A stretch of DNA of 52,798 nt from Clostridia bacterium. GTDB lineage: Bacteria > Bacillota > Clostridia > Oscillospirales > CAG-272. The stretch lies in the NCBI GenBank assembly GCA_017465885.1, contig JAFTVG010000027.1, forward strand, positions 1 through 52,798. The letters run 5' to 3'. The notes under the pieces were generated by a model. It did not search any database, was not told the origin of the DNA, and saw nothing but the letters and a program-made list of their open reading frames with translations. Of this stretch, positions 48,553-52,798 are shown one piece after another. Position numbers and translations under genes: made by a program. Every line of letters starts with the position of its first letter. The stretch's first letter is position 1.

Positions 48553-48858
48553 ATGAAGATCAAGAGAGATGATAACGTCATCGTTATTTCCGGCGACGAC
48601 AAGGGCACCATCGGTAAGGTTATCGCTACCTCTCCCGAAGAGGGCAAGGTGATCGTGAGCAAGGTTCACGTGGTAACCAAGCACGCTAAGGCAAGAAAGC
48701 AGGGCGACCAGTCCGGCATTATCAAGGTTGAAGGCGCGATCTACGCTGACAAGGTAATGCTCTACTGCGACAACTGCAAGAAGGGCGTCAGAGCTGCTTA
48801 CGAGATCTCTGACGGCAAGAAGACCAGAGTCTGCGCAAAGTGCAGAAAGAAGATCTGA
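48553..48858 (+). CDS. rplX: 50S ribosomal protein L24 (with zinc-ribbon cysteines)
   Basis: A 101-residue assembly-initiator protein with the KOW motif VIVISGDDKGTIGKVIATSP. Two CxxC pairs, CDNC near 76 and CAKC near 95, suggest a zinc-binding C-terminus of the C+ type. Confidence 0.96.
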   Translation: MKIKRDDNVIVISGDDKGTIGKVIATSPEEGKVIVSKVHVVTKHAKARKQGDQSGIIKVEGAIYADKVMLYCDNCKKGVRAAYEISDGKKTRVCAKCRKKI

Positions 48859-48876
48859 GGAAAGGAGTAAACTGAC

Positions 48877-49416
48877 ATGGCAAGACTTAAGGAAATGTAC
48901 AAGGCCGACGTTGCTCCTGCACTCATGAAGAAGTACGAGTACAAGAGCGTAATGCAGATCCCCAAGCTTGATAAGGTTATCATCAACGTGGGTGTCGGCG
49001 ACGCAAAGGAAAACAGCAAGGCAATCGACAACGTGATCAACGACATCACTCTGATCGCAGGTCAGAAGGCAGTTCCCACTTACGCACGCAAGTCCGTTGC
49101 AAACTTCAAGCTCCGTCAGGGCATGAAGATCGGCGTAAAGGTAACCCTTCGCGGTGAGAGAATGTACGAATTCGTTGACAAGCTGTTCAACTTCGCACTC
49201 CCCAGAGTGCGTGACTTCAAGGGTATCAACCCCAACGCCTTCGACGGCAGAGGCAACTATGCTCTGGGTCTGAAGGAACAGCTGATCTTCCCCGAAATCG
49301 AGTACGATAAGGTAGAGAAGATCCGCGGTATGGACATCGTGTTCGTTACCACCGCTCCCACTGACGCTGAGGCAAGAGATCTGCTGGCTCTGATGGGCGC
49401 ACCGTTCGCAAAGTAA
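48877..49416 (+). CDS. rplE: 50S ribosomal protein L5
   Basis: A 179-residue central-protuberance protein that binds 5S rRNA. It has [39 protein letters not shown] and the C-terminal [20 protein letters not shown] signature. Confidence 0.97.
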   Translation: MARLKEMYKADVAPALMKKYEYKSVMQIPKLDKVIINVGVGDAKENSKAIDNVINDITLIAGQKAVPTYARKSVANFKLRQGMKIGVKVTLRGERMYEFVDKLFNFALPRVRDFKGINPNAFDGRGNYALGLKEQLIFPEIEYDKVEKIRGMDIVFVTTAPTDAEARDLLALMGAPFAK

Positions 49417-49436
49417 GAGAAGGAGGATAAAAGAAA

Positions 49437-49622
49437 ATGGCAAAGACAGCTATGATTTTGAAGCAGCAGAAGAAGCAGAAGTTCTCTACCAGAGAATACA
49501 ACAGATGCAAGATCTGCGGCCGTCCTCACGCTTACATGCGTAAATACGGCATCTGCCGTATCTGCTTCCGTGAGCTTGCATACAAGGGTGAGATCCCCGG
49601 TATGAAGAAGGCTTCCTGGTAA
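49437..49622 (+). CDS. rpsN: 30S ribosomal protein S14, type Z
   Basis: A 61-residue zinc form of S14 with two CxxC pairs, CKIC and CRIC (about Cys 24, 27, 40 and 43). The zinc-containing form is the ancestral version and depends on zinc supply. Last gene before the long spacer. Confidence 0.97.
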   Translation: MAKTAMILKQQKKQKFSTREYNRCKICGRPHAYMRKYGICRICFRELAYKGEIPGMKKASW

Positions 49623-49803
49623 GCACAAAAGACATCAGTCTCCACTGCCGGAAGGAAATCAAATCTTTTAACCACCGGCAAGCAGCCTGCAAATTCGGTC
49701 ACCGGGATCTTTTCCCGGACCGGACCCGAATGGGCTTCCGGGCTCACGCAGCCGCCGTGCAGGCAGCAAGAGAATATAAACTTGCATAAAGGAGGATAAA
49801 ACT
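49623..49803 (+). promoter_or_regulatory. Structured 181-base spacer between rpsN and rpsH
   Basis: Neighbouring gaps are 6-47 bases, so this is exceptional. A hairpin TGCCGG (49646-49651) / CCGGCA (49675-49680) is followed by a closing stem GCCTGCA (49685-49691) / TGCAGGC (49758-49764) that encloses CCGGGA / TCCCGG (49702-49718) and CCGGA / TCCGG (49720-49741). The result is a multi-branch RNA fold ending about 40 bases before the rpsH start. No open frame. Confidence 0.65.
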
Positions 49804-50199
49804 ATGCAAATTTCTGACGTAATTGCGGATATGCTCACTAGAATCCGCAACGCAAACAACGCAAAGCACGAAACCGTAGACGTACCCGCCTCCAACATGA
49901 AGAAGGCGATCGCCGACATCCTGGTTGAAGAGGGCTACATCAAGTCCTATCAGCTGGTTGAGGACGGCAAGCAGGGCGTTCTTCGCATCACCCTGAAGTA
50001 CGTTGGCAAGCAGAAGGTTATTCAGGGCATTCGCAGAGTGTCCAAGCCCGGTCTGCGTATCTACTCCGGTTGTGAGGATATGCCCAAGGTTATGAACGGC
50101 CTGGGTATCGCCATCGTGTCCACTTCCAAGGGCATCATGACCGACAAGCAGGCAAGAAAAGAGCACATCGGCGGCGAGATCCTCGCTTTCGTATGGTAA
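49804..50199 (+). CDS. rpsH: 30S ribosomal protein S8
   Basis: A 131-residue 16S rRNA-binding protein, known in E. coli as the spc-operon repressor. [20 protein letters not shown] at the start and the C-terminal [20 protein letters not shown] with EILAFVW are diagnostic. AAGGAGG lies upstream. The long structured spacer before it makes autoregulation attractive. Confidence 0.97.
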   Translation: MQISDVIADMLTRIRNANNAKHETVDVPASNMKKAIADILVEEGYIKSYQLVEDGKQGVLRITLKYVGKQKVIQGIRRVSKPGLRIYSGCEDMPKVMNGLGIAIVSTSKGIMTDKQARKEHIGGEILAFVW

Positions 50200-50220
50200 T
50201 CAGGAAGGAAGGTAAAGACA

Positions 50221-50781
50221 ATGTCGAGAATTGGTAGAATGTCTATTGCGGTTCCTGCCGGCGTTACCGTAACTCTGGGCGAAGAGAACCTGGTGACCGT
50301 AAAGGGCCCCAAGGGAACCCTGGTCAAGAAGCTGCATCCCGCAATGACCATCAAGGAAGAAGCAGGTCAGCTTACCGTTACCCGTCCCAACGATGAGAAG
50401 GAAAACAGAGCGCTCCACGGTCTGACCAGAGCCCTGCTGAACAACATGATCGTTGGTGTATCCACCGGCTACGAGAAGAAGCTGGAGATCGTGGGCGTTG
50501 GTTACAGAGCAGTAAAGGCAGGCAAGGTTCTGCAGCTGTATCTGGGCCACTCTCTGGTAAACGGTCAGCCTCAGGCAAAGTTCCAGATGGCAGAGCCCGA
50601 AGGAATCACTATCGAAGTTCCCAACCCCAACAGCATCATCATCAAGGGTGCTGACAAGCAGCAGGTTGGTCAGTTTGCGGCTCAGATCCGTGAGAAGAGA
50701 CCCCCCGAACCCTACCATGGTAAGGGTGTGAAGTACGTTGACGAGGTAATTCGTCGCAAGGCCGGCAAAACCGGTAAATAA
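50221..50781 (+). CDS. rplF: 50S ribosomal protein L6
   Basis: A 186-residue protein with two related domains near the sarcin-ricin loop. MSRIGRMSIAVPAGVTVTLG opens it and PPEPYHGKGVKYVDEVIRRK closes it; lengths match. Confidence 0.97.
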   Translation: MSRIGRMSIAVPAGVTVTLGEENLVTVKGPKGTLVKKLHPAMTIKEEAGQLTVTRPNDEKENRALHGLTRALLNNMIVGVSTGYEKKLEIVGVGYRAVKAGKVLQLYLGHSLVNGQPQAKFQMAEPEGITIEVPNPNSIIIKGADKQQVGQFAAQIREKRPPEPYHGKGVKYVDEVIRRKAGKTGK

Positions 50782-50799
50782 TGAAAGGAGTGGAGTGTT

Positions 50800-51159
50800 A
50801 TGGTTTCAAGAAAAGATTCTAATGCAGCTCGCATTAAGAGACACAAGAGAGTCAGAGCAAAGATCTCCGGTACCGCTGAAAGACCCCGTCTTTGCGTATA
50901 CCGTTCCGAGAATCACATCTCTGTGCAGGTTATCGATGACGTGGCCGGCGTAACTCTCTGCAGCGCATCCACCCAGGAGAGTGGTTTTGAAGGCAAGGGC
51001 GGCAACAAGGAAGCTGCCAAGAAGGTTGGCGCGATCATTGCAGAGCGCGCTATGGCTAAGGGTATCACCGAGGTCGTGTTCGACCGTGGCGGATATCTGT
51101 ATCACGGGCGTGTCAGCGAGCTGGCTGCAGGCGCACGTGAAGGCGGACTCAAGTTCTAA
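50800..51159 (+). CDS. rplR: 50S ribosomal protein L18
   Basis: A 119-residue 5S rRNA-binding protein with [40 protein letters not shown] and [16 protein letters not shown]. Confidence 0.97.
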   Translation: MVSRKDSNAARIKRHKRVRAKISGTAERPRLCVYRSENHISVQVIDDVAGVTLCSASTQESGFEGKGGNKEAAKKVGAIIAERAMAKGITEVVFDRGGYLYHGRVSELAAGAREGGLKF

Positions 51160-51173
51160 TCAAGGAGGTTAAC

Positions 51174-51677
51174 ATGGCTAAGAATTTCAACGTAGAAGAG
51201 CTTGAATTACAGGATAAGCTCGTTGTAGTCAACCGTGTTTCCAAAACCGTGAAAGGTGGTCGTATCGCTCGTTTCACCGCTATCGTAGTGGTTGGCGACG
51301 GCGCCGGACACGTAGGTTACGGACTTGGAAAGGCGGCAGAGGTACCCGATGCTATCCGCAAGGCTACTGAGGATGCCAAGAAGAACGTGATCGAGGTTTC
51401 GCTCAAGGGCGACACCATTCCTCACGAAATCACCGGTGTATACGGCGCAGGTAAGGTTCTGCTGAAGCCCGCCGCAGAAGGTACCGGTATCATCGCAGGC
51501 GCAACCGTGCGTGCGGTAGTAGAAATGGCAGGCATTAAGAACATCCGTACCAAGTGCCTGCGTTCCAGCAACCCCACCAACGTTGTTAAGGCTACTTTCG
51601 AGGGTCTGAGAGCTCTTCGCACCGCTGAAGAGGTAGCACAGATCCGCGACAAGAGCGTTGCAGATCTCAAGGCATAA
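51174..51677 (+). CDS. rpsE: 30S ribosomal protein S5
   Basis: A 167-residue fidelity protein. It has [40 protein letters not shown] and [27 protein letters not shown] precedes the start. Confidence 0.97.
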   Translation: MAKNFNVEELELQDKLVVVNRVSKTVKGGRIARFTAIVVVGDGAGHVGYGLGKAAEVPDAIRKATEDAKKNVIEVSLKGDTIPHEITGVYGAGKVLLKPAAEGTGIIAGATVRAVVEMAGIKNIRTKCLRSSNPTNVVKATFEGLRALRTAEEVAQIRDKSVADLKA

Positions 51678-51690
51678 GGAGGGTATAAAG

Positions 51691-51870
51691 ATGTTGAAAA
51701 TTACACTTGTACACAGCCTGATCGCCACCACTCCCAACCACGTTGCAATCGCAAAGTCTTTGGGTCTTGAGAAGATCGGCGATTCCACCATTCAGCAGGA
51801 CAACGCTGCAGTTGCAGGAAAGATCAGAAGAATTGCTCACCTTGTTAAGGTTGAGAAGACCGGTGCGTAA
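51691..51870 (+). CDS. rpmD: 50S ribosomal protein L30
   Basis: A 59-residue protein (MLKITLVHSLIATTPNHVAI, then AGKIRRIAHLVKVEK). The start at 51691 has GGAGGG upstream; the in-frame ATG at 51658 lies inside rpsE. Confidence 0.95.
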   Translation: MLKITLVHSLIATTPNHVAIAKSLGLEKIGDSTIQQDNAAVAGKIRRIAHLVKVEKTGA

Positions 51871-51906
51871 GCGCATAACCGGAGTATAGTAAAAGGAGGA
51901 AGAAAA

Positions 51907-52347
51907 ATGAAGCTCCATGAACTTAAACCGGCAGCGGGTTCTACTGCACCGGCTTGGCGTAAGGGCAGAGGCCCCGGCTCAGGCAACGGTAAGACCGCAG
52001 GTAAGGGCCATAAGGGTCAGAACGCAAGATCCGGCGGAGGCGTACGCCCCGGATTTGAAGGCGGCCAGCTGCCCCTGTACAGAAGACTCCCCAAGAGAGG
52101 CTTCACCAACAAATTTGCAACCGTATATTCCATCGTAAACGTGGAAGCGCTGAACTGCTTTGAGGACGGCGCAGTGGTAAATCTCGAAACTCTGACCGAG
52201 GCAGGAATCGTTCGCAAGGAGCTGGACGGTCTGAAGGTTCTCGGTTGCGGCGAGATCACCAAGAAGCTTACCGTTCAGGCAAAGATCTTTTCTGCGTCCG
52301 CTAAAGAAAAGATTGAAGCGGCCGGAGGAAAGGTCGAGGTGATCTGA
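51907..52347 (+). CDS. rplO: 50S ribosomal protein L15
   Basis: A 146-residue protein with the Gly/Lys-rich N-terminus [20 protein letters not shown] and [17 protein letters not shown]. The stop at 52345-52347 is one base before the secY TTG. Confidence 0.97.
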   Translation: MKLHELKPAAGSTAPAWRKGRGPGSGNGKTAGKGHKGQNARSGGGVRPGFEGGQLPLYRRLPKRGFTNKFATVYSIVNVEALNCFEDGAVVNLETLTEAGIVRKELDGLKVLGCGEITKKLTVQAKIFSASAKEKIEAAGGKVEVI

Positions 52348-52348
52348 G

Positions 52349-52798
52349 TTGAAAACGTTTCTTGCAACTATCGGAAACATCTGGAGAGTTAAGGATGTTC
52401 GCAGCAAGATCCTCTTCACTCTGTTGATTCTGGTAATTTACAGATTAGGCGCTCAGATCCCCGTACCCTTTGTAAACCCCGATATGCTCGCAGAGCTTCA
52501 GGCATCTGCAAGCACGGGTCTGCTTCAGTATATGAATCTGTTCTCGGGCGAGGCGTTCAGCCAGGCAACTCTGTTTGCTCTGTCCATTTCGCCCTATATC
52601 ACCTCTTCGATCGTTATGCAGCTGCTCTGCGTGGCTATTCCCGCGCTGGAGAGAATGTCTAAGGACGAAGACGGCAAAAAGAAGATCAATCAGATCACCC
52701 GTTACGTGACCGTAGGTCTGGCTCTGGTTACTGCGATCGGTTACTATCTGTACCTTTCCAACCAGGGAATGGTTGCCTACATCGGCACCTCGGCAGGT
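52349..52798 (+). CDS. secY: Preprotein translocase subunit SecY (5' part, cut by window end)
   Basis: The first 150 codons of SecY, the central channel of the Sec translocon, continuing past the window. It starts at a TTG (52349), one base after the rplO stop, with GAGGTGA about six bases upstream; no ATG fits. The N-terminus reads MKTFLATIGNIWRVKDVRSK, TM1 LLILVIYRLGAQIPVPF, then a plug-like FSGEAFSQATLFALSISPYI and TM2 with ITSSIVMQLL. Position after L15 is universal. It partners with SecA encoded at 18603. Confidence 0.96.
   Translation, partial: MKTFLATIGNIWRVKDVRSKILFTLLILVIYRLGAQIPVPFVNPDMLAELQASASTGLLQYMNLFSGEAFSQATLFALSISPYITSSIVMQLLCVAIPALERMSKDEDGKKKINQITRYVTVGLALVTAIGYYLYLSNQGMVAYIGTSAG

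Noticed and set aside
1..52798. tRNA or rRNA genes
   Set aside because: I looked for cloverleaf T-loop (GGTTCGAATCC-like) and rRNA signatures on both strands and saw none that I could support.

Overview
The window looks like a chromosomal segment from an obligately anaerobic, gut-type member of the Bacillota, class Clostridia. The evidence is a pyruvate:ferredoxin oxidoreductase, an AbrB/SpoVT-type regulator, a type Z (zinc) S14, the canonical S10-spc ribosomal order, and dockerin and cohesin-like modules. Most gene ends carry clear hairpin-plus-T terminators, and many starts have SigA-like promoters with 17-nt spacers. I cannot name the genus.

Layout. Positions 1-200 hold three tandem two-hairpin repeats. 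192-3734 (minus) is a likely operon of AraC regulator, trmO, LytTR response regulator and AgrC-like kinase, divergent from 3919-5955, a sugar isomerase/epimerase and a Gfo/Idh/MocA dehydrogenase. 6083-14735 (plus) carries an amino-acid permease, two nitroreductase-family proteins, a YcxB-like protein, a split chromate transporter, a lipoprotein, a FliB-like protein and a CapA-like lipoprotein. 14794-18360 (minus) has a small CxCxGH protein, a GH63-like lipoprotein and trmL. 18603-25314 (plus) has secA, two membrane proteins sharing a DILPDF motif, and gpmI. 25403-27660 (minus) has mntP under a yybP-ykoY manganese riboswitch, then a zeta-toxin-like kinase preceded by a lysine-rich partner. 27941-31525 is the PFOR gene.

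31702-41595 is a cell-surface region: a membrane-anchored protein, two large secreted proteins that each end in a type I dockerin, a secreted protein with a cohesin-like domain, and an unlisted 37-residue acidic peptide gene directly behind it. This is the most interesting part of the window. It suggests a small cohesin-dockerin complex whose visible parts are adhesion-like and peptidase-like modules, not cellulases.

41827-42078 (minus) is an AbrB-type regulator with a C-terminal zinc knuckle. From the promoter at 42543 to the end runs the S10-spc operon, rpsJ through rplO, then the 5' part of secY with a TTG start. Three spacers in it (before rpsJ, rplC and rpsH) are unusually long and fold into hairpins, so they are candidates for autoregulatory leaders.

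Limits: everything here was read by eye. Family names rest on recognised motifs and lengths. Promoters, terminators and RNA folds come from base matching, not from computed energies.
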